Source of the DNA: Blastococcus sp. CT_GayMR20
GTDB taxonomy: Bacteria; Actinomycetota; Actinomycetes; Mycobacteriales; Geodermatophilaceae
Assembly (NCBI RefSeq): GCF_004570345.1
Contig: NZ_SPQM01000070.1
Span: 1-24,904, forward strand
Reading direction: 5' to 3'
DNA length: 24,904 nt
Positions within the stretch are counted from its first letter, which is position 1, and the number at the start of each line of letters is the position of its first letter. Positions 12,775 through 21,959 of this stretch are shown piece by piece. The notes under the pieces are model-generated. The model was not told where the DNA came from and did not search any database. It saw only the letters and a program-made list of their open reading frames with translations. Position numbers and translations under genes: made by a program.

Positions 12775-13103
12775 GCGCGGAACACGTGCCGCCGGATGGC
12801 GGCGGCGTTGCCGAAGATGCGGATGCCGAGGACGACGACGACCGCGGTGGACAGCTGCGCGCCCACGCCGAGCTGGTCACCCAGGAAGACGATGAGCCCG
12901 GCCACCACCACGTTGGACACGAAGGAGATGACGAAGACCTTCGCGTCGAAGATGCCGTCGAGCCGGGCGCGGAAGCCCCCGAATACGGCGTCGAGCGCGG
13001 CGACGACGGCGATCGGCAGGTAGGGCTGCAGCCACAGCGGGACGGTCGGATCGAAGAAGAGGCCAAGAAGCACCCCGGCCGCGAGTCCGAGGATGGGGAT
13101 CAC
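12771..13103 (-). CDS. sbp: Small basic protein, DUF1290 family (mirror copy)
   Basis: Identical to the left-arm gene at 11802-12134: 110 residues, hydrophobic helices and the LGIRIFGNAAAIRRHVF end. Here it is followed by the longer of the two truncated DUF881 copies through the ATGA overlap at 12771-12774. Confidence 0.9.
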   Translation of the reverse strand: MIPILGLAAGVLLGLFFDPTVPLWLQPYLPIAVVAALDAVFGGFRARLDGIFDAKVFVISFVSNVVVAGLIVFLGDQLGVGAQLSTAVVVVLGIRIFGNAAAIRRHVFRA

Positions 13104-13972
13104 GAGTCAGCCTCCGGTTGGGCGATGCGGAGCTCGGGAGTGTTGGCGGCCGGCAGGCTCAGCTCGTCCTCCCGGGCGAAGTCGAAGCGCAGGTCGAACA
13201 ACTGCGAGATGTCGGCGAGCTCGCCCACCTCCGGACTGGCGAGGAACCTGGCGGACAGGGTGTCCGGATCGCCGATGGCGCTGATCTCGTAGGGATTGGT
13301 GACCGGCCGGAAGTCGACGAGGACCGCCTCCCCGGCGAAGCGGATGGCGGTGGTCGGCCCCAGGCGCTGGCCGTTGATGCTGATCGCCTCGGCGCCGGCC
13401 GCCCACAGCGCGTTCACCACGAGCTGCAGGTCGCCGTCACGGACGCGGCCCCGCGGGTCCTCCTCGGTGTCGCCACCGACCGGGTCGCCGTCCGCCGTCG
13501 GGTCGGCGTTGGCGAGGGTCACGAGCAGACCGGGGCCGGTGACCGGCACGGCGCCGGCGCCCTGCTCGGCGAGCGCCAGGTCGTCGAGCGCCTGCTGGCC
13601 GACGGCGCTCGCAGCCAGCACGTCGTCCCGGGTGGTGGTCACCTCCGCGCGCAGCTCCTCGAGCTGCGTCGCCAGCTCGTCGGTGACGTCCGACTCGCGC
13701 TGGATGTCCGCGATCAGAGCCGCGCGCACCTCCTGCCGCCCCTGCGCGCTGGCGGCGGCCTGGTCGTAGGTGACGGCGGCCAGCACCCCGGCCACGGCCA
13801 TCGTCAGGGCCACGAGGGTGCGCCCGCGCCAGCGTGGACGCGCGGGCCCGCCGCGGGCGGCCTTCGCCTCCGCGGCCTGCCGGTAGGCCGGGTCGAGCGT
13901 CTCGGCGAGGACGGCGTCGAGGAGGGAGGCACCCATGGAGCGGGGCCCGCCGCCCCGCTGGGGAGCGGTCAC
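13100..13972 (-). CDS. DUF881 family membrane-anchored protein, first copy (mirror copy)
   Basis: Identical to 10933-11805: one membrane helix, coiled coil and extracellular DUF881 domain. GTGA overlaps join it to the phosphatidyltransferase and small-basic-protein genes. Confidence 0.88.
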   Translation of the reverse strand: MTAPQRGGGPRSMGASLLDAVLAETLDPAYRQAAEAKAARGGPARPRWRGRTLVALTMAVAGVLAAVTYDQAAASAQGRQEVRAALIADIQRESDVTDELATQLEELRAEVTTTRDDVLAASAVGQQALDDLALAEQGAGAVPVTGPGLLVTLANADPTADGDPVGGDTEEDPRGRVRDGDLQLVVNALWAAGAEAISINGQRLGPTTAIRFAGEAVLVDFRPVTNPYEISAIGDPDTLSARFLASPEVGELADISQLFDLRFDFAREDELSLPAANTPELRIAQPEADS

Positions 13973-14643
13973 GGGGCCGTCCGGGCGGCCCGCTCGGCGC
14001 GCACGATGCCGGCGACCTGGATCAGGTAGAAGAGCCCGGCGAGCACGTAGAGGGCGGTACCCCAGATGGTGAGGGCCCAGGCGATCGGCTCGCAGAGCTC
14101 GGCCAGCCAGCCCTCGCCGTCGGCGAGCAGCAGCCCCGGGAATGCGTACAGCAGCAGCAACGTCGCCGCCTTGCCCAGGTAGTGCACCTGCAACGGCGGA
14201 TAGCCGTAGCGGCGCAGGACCAGGAGGGCCACGCCGAGGACCACCTCGCGGCCCACCAGGAGCGCGACGATCCACACCGGGACGATCTCCCGGAGGGCCA
14301 GTGCGACGAGCGTGCTGACGATGTAGAGCCGGTCGGCGGCCGGGTCGAGCAGGGCGCCGAGCCGGCTGCTCTGGTCCAGCCACCGGGCCAGCTTCCCGTC
14401 CAGCCAGTCGGTGAAGCCCGAGACCATGAGGACGGCGACTGCCCAGCCGTCGGCCTCCGGTCCGAGCAGCAGCCAGAGGAAGAGCGGGACACCGAGCAGC
14501 CGGAGGGCGGAGAGCGCGTTCGGCCAGGTCCACACGCGGTCGGGCAGGTCCTCGCGGTCGACCACCGGTGGGGATCCGCCGGGGAGCTCCGGGCCCGTGG
14601 ACGGGATCGGGACAGCCGCCGACGACCCGTTCGACGACGTCAC
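13969..14643 (-). CDS. CDP-alcohol phosphatidyltransferase family protein (mirror copy)
   Basis: Identical to 10262-10936: complete D-x2-D-G-x2-A-R-x8-G-x3-D-x3-D motif and a multi-helix membrane domain; first gene of the PgsA2-DUF881-SBP-DUF881 operon. Confidence 0.87.
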   Translation of the reverse strand: MTSSNGSSAAVPIPSTGPELPGGSPPVVDREDLPDRVWTWPNALSALRLLGVPLFLWLLLGPEADGWAVAVLMVSGFTDWLDGKLARWLDQSSRLGALLDPAADRLYIVSTLVALALREIVPVWIVALLVGREVVLGVALLVLRRYGYPPLQVHYLGKAATLLLLYAFPGLLLADGEGWLAELCEPIAWALTIWGTALYVLAGLFYLIQVAGIVRAERAARTAP

Positions 14644-14789
14644 TGCTCCTCCAGCCCCCTGTACACCGCCCCCGAGGCTAGACGAAGGACCCTGAGCTCC
14701 TCACCACTCGCACGCTCGCGGCGAGCCTCGGGACGGGGCCGCCCGGAAGGCGGCGCACCGGATGCGTGCGACCAGCGGCGTTGCCGCGC
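14644..14789. promoter_or_regulatory. Terminator-like hairpin and operon promoter (mirror copy)
   Basis: Mirror of 10116-10261. The hairpin lies at 14738-14754 and the minus-strand TAGCCT -10 candidate at 14675-14680. Confidence 0.4.
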
Positions 14790-16856
14790 TCATGCCGGGA
14801 CCGCCAGGTTGGCCGGGGCCGGCTCGTAGCCCAGCGGCCGTCGGGAGAAGCTGCCGGTGCCGTGGGTGACCGACCGCAGGACGCCGGGATAGCTGAGGAG
14901 CTCCACCTCGGGCACCTCCGCACGGACCGTCGTCCGGTCGCGGACCGGGTCGGCCTCGCTGCCGGTGACCCGCGCCCTGCGGGCGGAGAGGTCGCTCATC
15001 ACCGCACCGACGTACTCACCGGGGACCACGACGTCGACCTCGCACCACGGCTCCAGGATCCGGGTGCCCGCGGCGGCCGCGACCTCGCGCAGCGCCAGTG
15101 CTCCGGCTGCCTGGAACGCGGCGTCGGAGGAGTCCACCGAGTGCGACTTGCCGTCGACCAGCGTGACGCGGAGGTCGACGAGCGGCCGGTCGCCGCTGAG
15201 GCCCCGCTCGGCCTGCGCGCGGATGCCCTTCTCCACGCTGCCGTGGAACTGGCTGGGCACCGTGCCCCCGACGATCCGCTGCTCGAAGACGACCCCCGAG
15301 CCGGGTGGGGCGGGTTCGGCCTCGACGACCACGACGGCGTACTGGCCGTGCCCGCCGGACTGCTTGACGTGCCGTCCGGTCACCTTCGCCGGACCGGCCA
15401 GCGTCTCGACCATCGGCACGCGCACCGGAACGGTGCTCACGGCGACGCCGTGCCGGGTGCGGAGCCGCTCGAGGAGGACCTCGGCGTGCGCCTCCCCCAC
15501 GCACCAGAGCAGCAGCTGGCCGGTGTCCGGGCGCCGCTCGAGGCGGACGGTCGGGCCCTCGGCCACCAGCCGGGCGAGCGCCGTGGCCAGCCGGTCCTCG
15601 TCGGCGCGGGAGGCGGCCTCCACGGCGACGGGCAGCTGCGGGGTGGGCAGGTCCCAGGGCGGCACGAGCCGCGGGTCCTCCGGCGAGGAGAGCGTGTCCC
15701 CGGTCTCCGCGCTGGCCAGGCGGGCGACGGCACAGATGTCCCCGGCCGGGCAGGCGGCCACCGTCCGCAGGTTCGCGCCGAGGGGTGAGGAGATCGCGCC
15801 GACCCGCTCGTCGACGTCGTGGTCGGGGTGGCCGCGGTCGGTCATCCCGTGGCCCGAGACGTGGATGGGCACGTCCGGTCGGAGGGTGCCGGAGAAGACG
15901 CGCACCAGGGAGACACGGCCGAGGTAGGGGTCGGTCGTCGTCTTCACCACCTCGGCGACCAGCGGCCCGTCCGGATCGCACGAGACGGCCGCCGTCGGGC
16001 CGCCGTCTGGCCGGGTGACCGGCGGGCAGCCGTGCTCCATCGGGCACGGGAAAGCCGAGATCAGCAGCTCGAGCAGCGCGTCGACGCCGATCCCCTGGAG
16101 GGGGGCGGCGCAGAGCACCGGGTGGAAGTGGCCGCGGGCGACGGCGGTCTCCAGGTCGGCGATGAGGTCGTCCTGGACCAGCTTGTCGCCGGCCAGGTAC
16201 CGCTCCATCAGGGCCTCGTCCTCGCTCTCGCCGATGATCCCCTCGATGAGCTCGGAGCGGAGCCGGTCGGCGTCCGGCGCCTGGACGTCGGGGTCGAGCA
16301 GCGAGACCAGGCCGGCGACCGAGCCGTCCGCACCCCGGTCGACGAGGTGGACCGGGTAGACCCCCTCCCCCAGCAGCATCTGGCACAGCCGGACGGCATC
16401 CTCGACGTCGGCCCGGGCCCGGTCGAGCTGGGTGATGACGACGGCCCGTGGCATGCCGACCGCGGCGCACTCCCCCCAGAGCTGCACCGTCGTCGCGTCG
16501 ACGCCGTTGACGGCCGAGACGACGAAGAGGGCGGCATCCGCCGCCCTCAGTCCCGCCCGCAGCTCGCCGACGAAGTCGGGCGAGCCCGGGGTGTCCAGCA
16601 GCGTGAGCCGATGCCCCGCGTGCTCGACCGTCGCCACCCCCAGGGACACCGAGCGCTGCTGGCGGATCTCCACCTCCTCGGTGTCGAGGGCGGTCGTGCC
16701 GTCCTCGACGCGACCGGCCCGCGGCAGCGCGCTGGTCGCGACGAGGAGGGCCTCGGCAAGGGTCGTCTTCCCCGCTCCCGCGTGGCCCACGAGGGCCACG
16801 TTGCGCACTTTCCCGGGCGGACGGGGTGCCGGCGCCGTCGCGGTGTCCTTGGCCAT
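14790..16856 (-). CDS. EF-G-like translational GTPase, FusA2-type (mirror copy)
   Basis: Identical to 8049-10115: 688 residues, five EF-G domains, P loop GHAGAGKT, G3 DTPGSPDF and the unusual G4 TQLD. Confidence 0.9.
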   Translation of the reverse strand: MAKDTATAPAPRPPGKVRNVALVGHAGAGKTTLAEALLVATSALPRAGRVEDGTTALDTEEVEIRQQRSVSLGVATVEHAGHRLTLLDTPGSPDFVGELRAGLRAADAALFVVSAVNGVDATTVQLWGECAAVGMPRAVVITQLDRARADVEDAVRLCQMLLGEGVYPVHLVDRGADGSVAGLVSLLDPDVQAPDADRLRSELIEGIIGESEDEALMERYLAGDKLVQDDLIADLETAVARGHFHPVLCAAPLQGIGVDALLELLISAFPCPMEHGCPPVTRPDGGPTAAVSCDPDGPLVAEVVKTTTDPYLGRVSLVRVFSGTLRPDVPIHVSGHGMTDRGHPDHDVDERVGAISSPLGANLRTVAACPAGDICAVARLASAETGDTLSSPEDPRLVPPWDLPTPQLPVAVEAASRADEDRLATALARLVAEGPTVRLERRPDTGQLLLWCVGEAHAEVLLERLRTRHGVAVSTVPVRVPMVETLAGPAKVTGRHVKQSGGHGQYAVVVVEAEPAPPGSGVVFEQRIVGGTVPSQFHGSVEKGIRAQAERGLSGDRPLVDLRVTLVDGKSHSVDSSDAAFQAAGALALREVAAAAGTRILEPWCEVDVVVPGEYVGAVMSDLSARRARVTGSEADPVRDRTTVRAEVPEVELLSYPGVLRSVTHGTGSFSRRPLGYEPAPANLAVPA

Positions 16857-16868
16857 GAGTCCGGCCCC

Positions 16869-17069
16869 TCAGTGCGAGGGGCCGGTGTGATGGACCACGG
16901 CCGCCGTCCCGGCCGGGTAGAAGAGCCCGGTGTGCCCATCGGGCTCCCACCGGACCCTGTAGGGCGGCCCGCCGTCCGGCTCGTGGCACTCCAGGACCTC
17001 ACCCACCCGGTCCGCTTCTCCCTGGTGAGTGGAGTGGACGACGATCCGATCGCCGACATGGGCTTCCAC
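16869..17069 (-). CDS. DUF1918 domain protein (mirror copy)
   Basis: Identical to 7836-8036: 66 residues, GTG start with GAGGAGG five bases upstream, 12 bases ahead of the EF-G-like gene. Confidence 0.83.
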   Translation of the reverse strand: MEAHVGDRIVVHSTHQGEADRVGEVLECHEPDGGPPYRVRWEPDGHTGLFYPAGTAAVVHHTGPSH

Positions 17070-17091
17070 GGCGGCCTCCTCGCGGTAGCTC

Positions 17092-17113
17092 GGCTGTGGT
17101 CTGCCTCACAGCC
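17092..17113. promoter_or_regulatory. 7-bp inverted repeat upstream of DUF1918 (mirror copy)
   Basis: Mirror of 7792-7813, GGCTGTG-N8-CACAGCC. Confidence 0.4.
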
Positions 17114-17134
17114 TGCCCGTCCGGGCGACGCCGA

Positions 17135-17650
17135 TCAAGGCCCCGTCGAACGTGCCGCGCGCGTTGCCCGGGGACGCACTTGCCGGACCCCGCGGCGGTG
17201 GAGCAGGAGTCCACCGCCGACGAGGAGGACGCCGGAGGCGAGGAAGCCCAGGTCCCAGCTCAGGGGCCCGCCGAGGTCGTCCCGGACGTGGTGGACGCCG
17301 AGCAGCTGGTGGTCGATCACGCCCTCGACGAGGTTGAAGATCCCCCAGCCGGCCAGCACGAGCCCGAAGTGGAAGCTGTAGCTCGGCGCCAGCCTCCCCT
17401 GCCGCCATGCGGTGATCGAGGTGATCGACGCGGCGAGGACGCACACCCACGTGGCGAGGTGGAAGAAGCCGTCGGCCAGGGTGTTCGTCTCCAGCCCCGC
17501 GAGCGTCGTGGGCGCAGTCTCCGCGCTCACCATGTGGTGCCACTGCAGGATCTGGTGCAGGACGATCCCGTCGACGAAGCCGCCGAGCCCGAGTCCGAAG
17601 AGCAGTCCCGACGTCCTCGGAGGCAGTCGTCCGACGCCGTGGGTTCCCAT
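17135..17650 (-). CDS. DUF2243 family membrane protein (mirror copy)
   Basis: Identical to 7255-7770: 171 residues, four membrane helices, histidine-rich DUF2243 signatures. Confidence 0.85.
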   Translation of the reverse strand: MGTHGVGRLPPRTSGLLFGLGLGGFVDGIVLHQILQWHHMVSAETAPTTLAGLETNTLADGFFHLATWVCVLAASITSITAWRQGRLAPSYSFHFGLVLAGWGIFNLVEGVIDHQLLGVHHVRDDLGGPLSWDLGFLASGVLLVGGGLLLHRRGVRQVRPRATRAARSTGP

Positions 17651-17720
17651 GCCCGTCGGCCTACCCCGGCCAGCCCCACCCCGCACCCGATCGGCGGCGT
17701 CGCGGAACCGGACGACCCGC

Positions 17721-17900
17721 TCAGAAGTCGTGCGCCTCGTCGTAGCTCATGTCGCCGTCCAGCTCCGCCGGGCGGCGAGCCGGCGCCGGGGACGGGTGCT
17801 CAGGGTGCGGTTGCGACGGCGGCCGCTGCCGATCGACGAACGGCTCGTGCACGAGGTCGTACTCGTAGTCCCCGGAGGGCTCTGCTGGTCGTCGCTGCAC
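17721..17900 (-). CDS. Small acidic 59-residue hypothetical protein (mirror copy)
   Basis: Identical to 7005-7184, with the repeated GDx-x-YDx-x-H[ED] motif and the GAGGGAG ribosome binding site. Confidence 0.62.
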   Translation of the reverse strand: MQRRPAEPSGDYEYDLVHEPFVDRQRPPSQPHPEHPSPAPARRPAELDGDMSYDEAHDF

Positions 17901-17911
17901 GGACGCTCCCT

Positions 17912-17931
17912 CGGTCGGCGATCCCCGACCG
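17912..17931. promoter_or_regulatory. 20-bp GATC-centred dyad (mirror copy)
   Basis: Mirror of 6974-6993, abutting the ribosome binding site of the 59-residue protein gene. Confidence 0.45.
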
Positions 17932-17953
17932 GGCCGATGCTGCACCCGTCGGA

Positions 17954-17981
17954 CCGCGGTCACAAGGCCGCGGACGTCCGC
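17954..17981. terminator. Overlapping hairpins after the secreted hydrolase (mirror copy)
   Basis: Mirror of 6924-6951: GCGGACGTCCGC palindrome plus CCGCGG-N8-CCGCGG. Confidence 0.4.
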
Positions 17982-17988
17982 CCGTCCG

Positions 17989-19428
17989 TCAGCTGCCCCC
18001 GTGGCCGTGCCCGCCGCCGTTCCCCGGCCCTCCGTCCGACGTCGCCGCGAGCTGCGGGCAGGTGTTCGCCTCGTCACCGGAGGGCCGGCGGGCCACCGTC
18101 TGGCTGGCCGGCGGCGCCTGGCCGTCGGTCACCCACGAGGTCAGGCGCTGGAACGCCTCGCGGTAGCAGGGAAGGATCGGGCGGATGTGGGACGGGAAGA
18201 GGTCGGCCCGGTCGTCGACGTGGTTACCGCCCTCGATCGTGTAGTAGCGGTGCATCCCGCCGCGGCCCGCGTCGCCGACCATCGCGGTGTAGACGTCGGA
18301 GTCGGCGCCGATCGGCAGGAGTGCGTCCAGGTTGCCGTGCAGGGTGATCATCGGTTTGCGGATGTTGCCGGTGAGGCTCACCGACGCGACGGCGTCCTTC
18401 ACCTCCTGCGGGCGGGACGCGTAGTCGTACTCGGCGTCGCAGGCGGTCGGCGTGCCGGGCGCGGTCCCGGTCCGGCAGAACGGCGTCCCCGCCTTCGTCG
18501 CGCCGTCGTAGCCCGGGTCGAACGCCTCACGGTAGCTGCGCTGCGTGAGGTCCCAGTAGACGGCGTAGTGGTCGGCCCAGAGGATCTCTGACCCCGGCTC
18601 GAAACCGACGTCGTACATCCGCTGGCGGGCAGCGGGATCGACCATGGCCTGCGGGTACTCGCGCAGCGCCGTCGGCAGGTACGTGAACAGGTTGGGGCCG
18701 TCGGCGGTCATCAGCGTCCCTTCCCAGTCGACGCCGCCGTCGAAGAGCCTGGGGTTGTTCTCCAGCTGCCAGCGCGTCAGGTAGCCGCCGTTGGAGATGC
18801 CGGTCATCCACGTGCGGTCGGGCTTCGCGCCGTAGCGCTGGGCCACCACCTGCTTGGCCGCGACGGTCAGCTCGGCGACGCGGTCGTGCCATTCCCGGAC
18901 CGCCTGGCCGGGCGCCGAGCGCGACCCGTTCTCGTAGAAGGAGGTGCCGGTGTTGCCCTTGTCGGTCGAGGCGTAGGCGTAGCCCTGCGAGAGCATCCAG
19001 TCGCTGAGGATGTAGTCGGGGGCGTACTGCTTCCGCACTCCCGGTGCGCCGGTGATGACCAGCTGCCCGTTCCAGTTCTCGGGCAGTCGGATCACGAACT
19101 GCGCGTCGTGGTTCCAGCCGTAGGTCGTGTTGGTCGTCGAGTCGTCCGGGAAGTAGCCGTCGATCTGGATGCCTGCGCCGGCGGGCGGGTTCACCGTCTG
19201 CTTGGAGTGCAGCCCGGCCCAGTCGCTGATGTCGCTGCGGCCCTTCGCGGCGAGCGTGGCGGCCGACAGGTCGTCGTGGCACTCCACGCGCTGTAGTTCG
19301 GCGCCGGGCACCTGGATGGCCTCGGCGTTCGCGCAGGGCCCGCTCGGCGTCGCCGAGGCCGGCGTGACCCACCCGGCGACGAGCAGCGGGACGAGCGGGA
19401 GGAGCAGCAGGCGGCGTGCCGGGAACAT
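17989..19428 (-). CDS. Secreted alpha/beta-hydrolase, tannase/feruloyl-esterase type (mirror copy)
   Basis: Identical to 5477-6916: Sec signal peptide, triad Ser212-Asp368-His403, six cysteines and a Gly/His-rich tail. Confidence 0.82.
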   Translation of the reverse strand: MFPARRLLLLPLVPLLVAGWVTPASATPSGPCANAEAIQVPGAELQRVECHDDLSAATLAAKGRSDISDWAGLHSKQTVNPPAGAGIQIDGYFPDDSTTNTTYGWNHDAQFVIRLPENWNGQLVITGAPGVRKQYAPDYILSDWMLSQGYAYASTDKGNTGTSFYENGSRSAPGQAVREWHDRVAELTVAAKQVVAQRYGAKPDRTWMTGISNGGYLTRWQLENNPRLFDGGVDWEGTLMTADGPNLFTYLPTALREYPQAMVDPAARQRMYDVGFEPGSEILWADHYAVYWDLTQRSYREAFDPGYDGATKAGTPFCRTGTAPGTPTACDAEYDYASRPQEVKDAVASVSLTGNIRKPMITLHGNLDALLPIGADSDVYTAMVGDAGRGGMHRYYTIEGGNHVDDRADLFPSHIRPILPCYREAFQRLTSWVTDGQAPPASQTVARRPSGDEANTCPQLAATSDGGPGNGGGHGHGGS

Positions 19429-19471
19429 GGCATCCCCTTCCGGGAAGCGGCGACCATCGGCACTGAGCAAC

Positions 19472-19486
19472 GAGCCGGGACGGCTC
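19472..19486. terminator. Hairpin after the DUF5655 gene (mirror copy)
   Basis: Mirror of 5419-5433, GAGCCG-N3-CGGCTC. Confidence 0.4.
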
Positions 19487-19504
19487 CGGTCACGATCGCG
19501 TGCC

Positions 19505-19861
19505 TCAGGAGGCTCGCTCAGCGGCCTCGCGCAGCCAGCCCACGACCTCCGCGTCGATCTGCGCCGGGTCGGTCACCTCGAGGTGGTGCATCCACTGGTT
19601 CGGCGAGGGATGCACGACCTCCTTCCAGCGCGGGGACTCGTCTCGCCGGCCCAGGACGACCGAGAGGACGACGTCCGCGGCCGGCTTCGCCACGTACCGC
19701 CCGGGCAGCCACAGGTAGGCGAAGCCCCGACCGCGGCGGAAGGCGACCTGGCTCGTCGTCGTCCGGATCTGGGCACCTCCCACGTCGTCGATGACGCCGG
19801 ACACCGCACCGAGGACCGCCAGCGCCACCGGTTGGCCGGCGAAGTGCTCCTCGGGAGTCAT
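19505..19861 (-). CDS. DUF5655 domain protein (mirror copy)
   Basis: Identical to 5044-5400: 118 residues, 25 bases downstream of the TetR gene. Confidence 0.72.
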   Translation of the reverse strand: MTPEEHFAGQPVALAVLGAVSGVIDDVGGAQIRTTTSQVAFRRGRGFAYLWLPGRYVAKPAADVVLSVVLGRRDESPRWKEVVHPSPNQWMHHLEVTDPAQIDAEVVGWLREAAERAS

Positions 19862-19886
19862 GCCCGCCACTGAAGCCGCCCCGGGG

Positions 19887-20519
19887 TCAGCCGTCGAGCA
19901 GGAGCCGCTCCACCGAGTCGACGACGAAGTCGACATACCGCTCGAGGCTCCAGCCCCGTCGGCCCATCAGTGCCTCGACGGGTGCGTTGGAGAAGAGTCC
20001 CCAGAAGACGTCCGTCGCGGTCTCGACGTCCATGCCGGTCCGGAGCCAGGGCCCCAGCGACCCGATCAGGGCCCGTGCGTCCCGCCGCCGACGCTGCTCG
20101 TACTCCTCCCACGCCGCAGCGATCTCCCGGTCGACGGCCGCAGCACGGGCGAAGTCACCGATCGTGGGTATCGCCTGAGGGATGTACCGACGGGCCATGT
20201 CGGCGAGCGCGGCCAGCTTGCCCGCCGGATCGGTCGCCTCGACGAACCGGACGAACGGCTCGCGAGCGGCGAGGGCCACCGCCTCGTCGTCGCCCACCAC
20301 CGCGCGGTCGACGCAGGCGAGCAGCAGCGACGCCTTGGAGCCCTGGCCGAAGACCGTCTGGACCGAGACGCCGGCCGCGTCCGCGATGTCGCGCATGGTC
20401 GTCGCGGCGTATCCCCGGTCGAGGAAGCACTCCCCCGCCGCCTCGAGGACGGCGACGCGCGTCTGCCGCGCCTGCTCCTCCCGCAACGGGGAGCGGTACA
20501 CCCTCTTGCCAGCGGTCAC
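19887..20519 (-). CDS. TetR/AcrR family regulator next to the hemerythrin gene (mirror copy)
   Basis: Identical to 4386-5018: intact N-terminal helix-turn-helix with VSVQTVFGQGSK recognition segment; divergent from the hemerythrin gene. Confidence 0.87.
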   Translation of the reverse strand: MTAGKRVYRSPLREEQARQTRVAVLEAAGECFLDRGYAATTMRDIADAAGVSVQTVFGQGSKASLLLACVDRAVVGDDEAVALAAREPFVRFVEATDPAGKLAALADMARRYIPQAIPTIGDFARAAAVDREIAAAWEEYEQRRRRDARALIGSLGPWLRTGMDVETATDVFWGLFSNAPVEALMGRRGWSLERYVDFVVDSVERLLLDG

Positions 20520-20578
20520 ACGTTGACTCTAGCCTCCCGCCATTCGTTGGAGCTCAACTTCATCCGAAAGGGCCGGCC
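20520..20578. promoter_or_regulatory. Divergent control region, hemerythrin / TetR (mirror copy)
   Basis: Mirror of 4327-4385. The TetR -10 box is at 20526-20531 (minus strand), the TTGACT -35 candidate for hemerythrin at 20523-20528 (plus strand) and the dyad at 20546-20558. Confidence 0.45.
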
Positions 20579-21304
20579 ATGACCGCCACCGCTCGCGGAT
20601 CCGTTCCGCAGCTGATGCTGCCCGGCCAGGCCGCGGCGCCCGAGGGACCCGTCGACATCGCGCCGATGTACCTCATGCACCGAGCCTTCCGCAGGGATCT
20701 GCACGCGTTCGCCGACGTCGTCCCGACCGTGCCCGTCGCCGACCGCCAGCGGTGGGCGGCCATCGCCCGTCGCTTCGGCTTCTTCGGGAGCGTCCTGCAC
20801 AAGCACCACCGCGGCGAGGACGTCGCGATGTGGCCCCTCCTCGCCGAGCGCGGAGCCGACACGGTCGTCCTGGATGCCCTCGAGGGCGAGCACGCCGGGA
20901 TCGACCCGCTCCTCGCCTCGGCCACCGCCGACCTCACGGAACTGGCCGGGGGCACCGGGGAGGAGGCGACGCGGGACCGGTTGGCGGTGACGACCGCGCA
21001 GCTGCGTGACGGCCTCTGCGCACACCTGGCCCACGAGGAGCGGGACGGCATGGCGCTGGTCCAGAAGCACCTGACGCAGGAGGACTGGGACAGGCTCGAC
21101 CGCGAGGTCTTCGCGAAGGACTACACGCCCCGCGAGGTCCCCGCCGTCCTCGGGTGGGTGATGTCCGGGCTGGCCCCGGAAGCCGCCCGCCGGATGCCGG
21201 GCACCAACGCCCTCCTCCTCGCCTTCGGGCGCTGGATGGCCCGCCGCTTCGACCGCCACGAGGCCAAGGTCTTCGGCGCGGTCCCCCGAGGGCCAGTCGC
21301 CTGA
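20579..21304 (+). CDS. Hemerythrin HHE-domain protein (mirror copy)
   Basis: Identical to 3601-4326: 241 residues with candidate iron ligands His34, His74/76/77, Glu80, His105, His149 and Glu153. ATG 20579 has GAAAGGG upstream. Confidence 0.86.
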   Translation: MTATARGSVPQLMLPGQAAAPEGPVDIAPMYLMHRAFRRDLHAFADVVPTVPVADRQRWAAIARRFGFFGSVLHKHHRGEDVAMWPLLAERGADTVVLDALEGEHAGIDPLLASATADLTELAGGTGEEATRDRLAVTTAQLRDGLCAHLAHEERDGMALVQKHLTQEDWDRLDREVFAKDYTPREVPAVLGWVMSGLAPEAARRMPGTNALLLAFGRWMARRFDRHEAKVFGAVPRGPVA

Positions 21305-21317
21305 GCAGAGGGCTCAG
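21301..21317. terminator. Hairpin overlapping both stop codons (mirror copy)
   Basis: Mirror of 3588-3604, between the hemerythrin and Imm-5-like genes. Confidence 0.45.
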
Positions 21318-21832
21318 TCGTCGAAGACGTGCCAGCAGATGGCGCTCCGGCGCCGTTGATCGTCGAGGACGAGCTCCCGGACCGCGGGAGGGAGACGCTC
21401 CCGCTGCCAGTCCCGCTCCTCGGCGCGGGCGTGCGCAGCGGCGTCGGCCGGGACGTTCGCCCCGGCGGCCCTGATGGCGTACGCAGCAGCCCCCAGGTCG
21501 TGGGCGGCGACGTGCGCCACCGCGACCGCCTGGCCCGCTGACAGCGCGGCGAACTTCGCCGGATCGGGCATCCCCCGTGCGGCGGCATTCGCCTGGAAAG
21601 CCGCGTTGTGCGCGTCGGTCATCCGCAGCTCGCCGCGGATCCACGCCCGACCGATCTCGATGACGTCGCGGGGCCGGCTGTCACCGGGTTGCCGCTCCTC
21701 GAACATGGGCAGCACGTGCTCCGCGCACACGAGGGCCCAGTCGGCCAGCAGCCGGTGGTCCTCGTCGGTCAGGGTGCCGCCCCGACGGATCGTGATCAGC
21801 CGGGGATCGCGCTCTTTCGGGAGGATCGGCAC
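21314..21832 (-). CDS. Putative immunity protein, Imm-5-like family (mirror copy)
   Basis: Identical to 3073-3591: 172 residues, Ala-rich helical, no toxin gene nearby. Confidence 0.68.
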   Translation of the reverse strand: MPILPKERDPRLITIRRGGTLTDEDHRLLADWALVCAEHVLPMFEERQPGDSRPRDVIEIGRAWIRGELRMTDAHNAAFQANAAARGMPDPAKFAALSAGQAVAVAHVAAHDLGAAAYAIRAAGANVPADAAAHARAEERDWQRERLPPAVRELVLDDQRRRSAICWHVFDD

Positions 21833-21883
21833 ACGCTTTCCCTACCATTCCACGACGCGACGCGGACGGGCGTCGACACCTCC

Positions 21884-21899
21884 CGGGGCAGCGGCCCCG
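21884..21899. terminator. GC-rich hairpin after the patatin pseudogene (mirror copy)
   Basis: Mirror of 3006-3021, CGGGGC-N4-GCCCCG. Confidence 0.35.
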
Positions 21900-21959
21900 C
21901 CGCGCAGCGTCGAACGTGGTCCGCTGCACTGCCGTGTGACGAGTCGGCAGAGTCCAGCG

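Noticed and set aside
12010..12895. Two 254-codon open frames across the centre as novel proteins
   Set aside because: Each is DUF881 sequence fused to antisense of the same gene; the open frame is a by-product of the fold and high GC.
11839..13066. A pair of 394-codon frames (11839-13023 plus, 11882-13066 minus), almost the same protein on both strands
   Set aside because: They are the out-of-frame and antisense shadow of the small-basic-protein and DUF881 genes crossing the palindrome; composition is Ser/Arg-rich shadow sequence.
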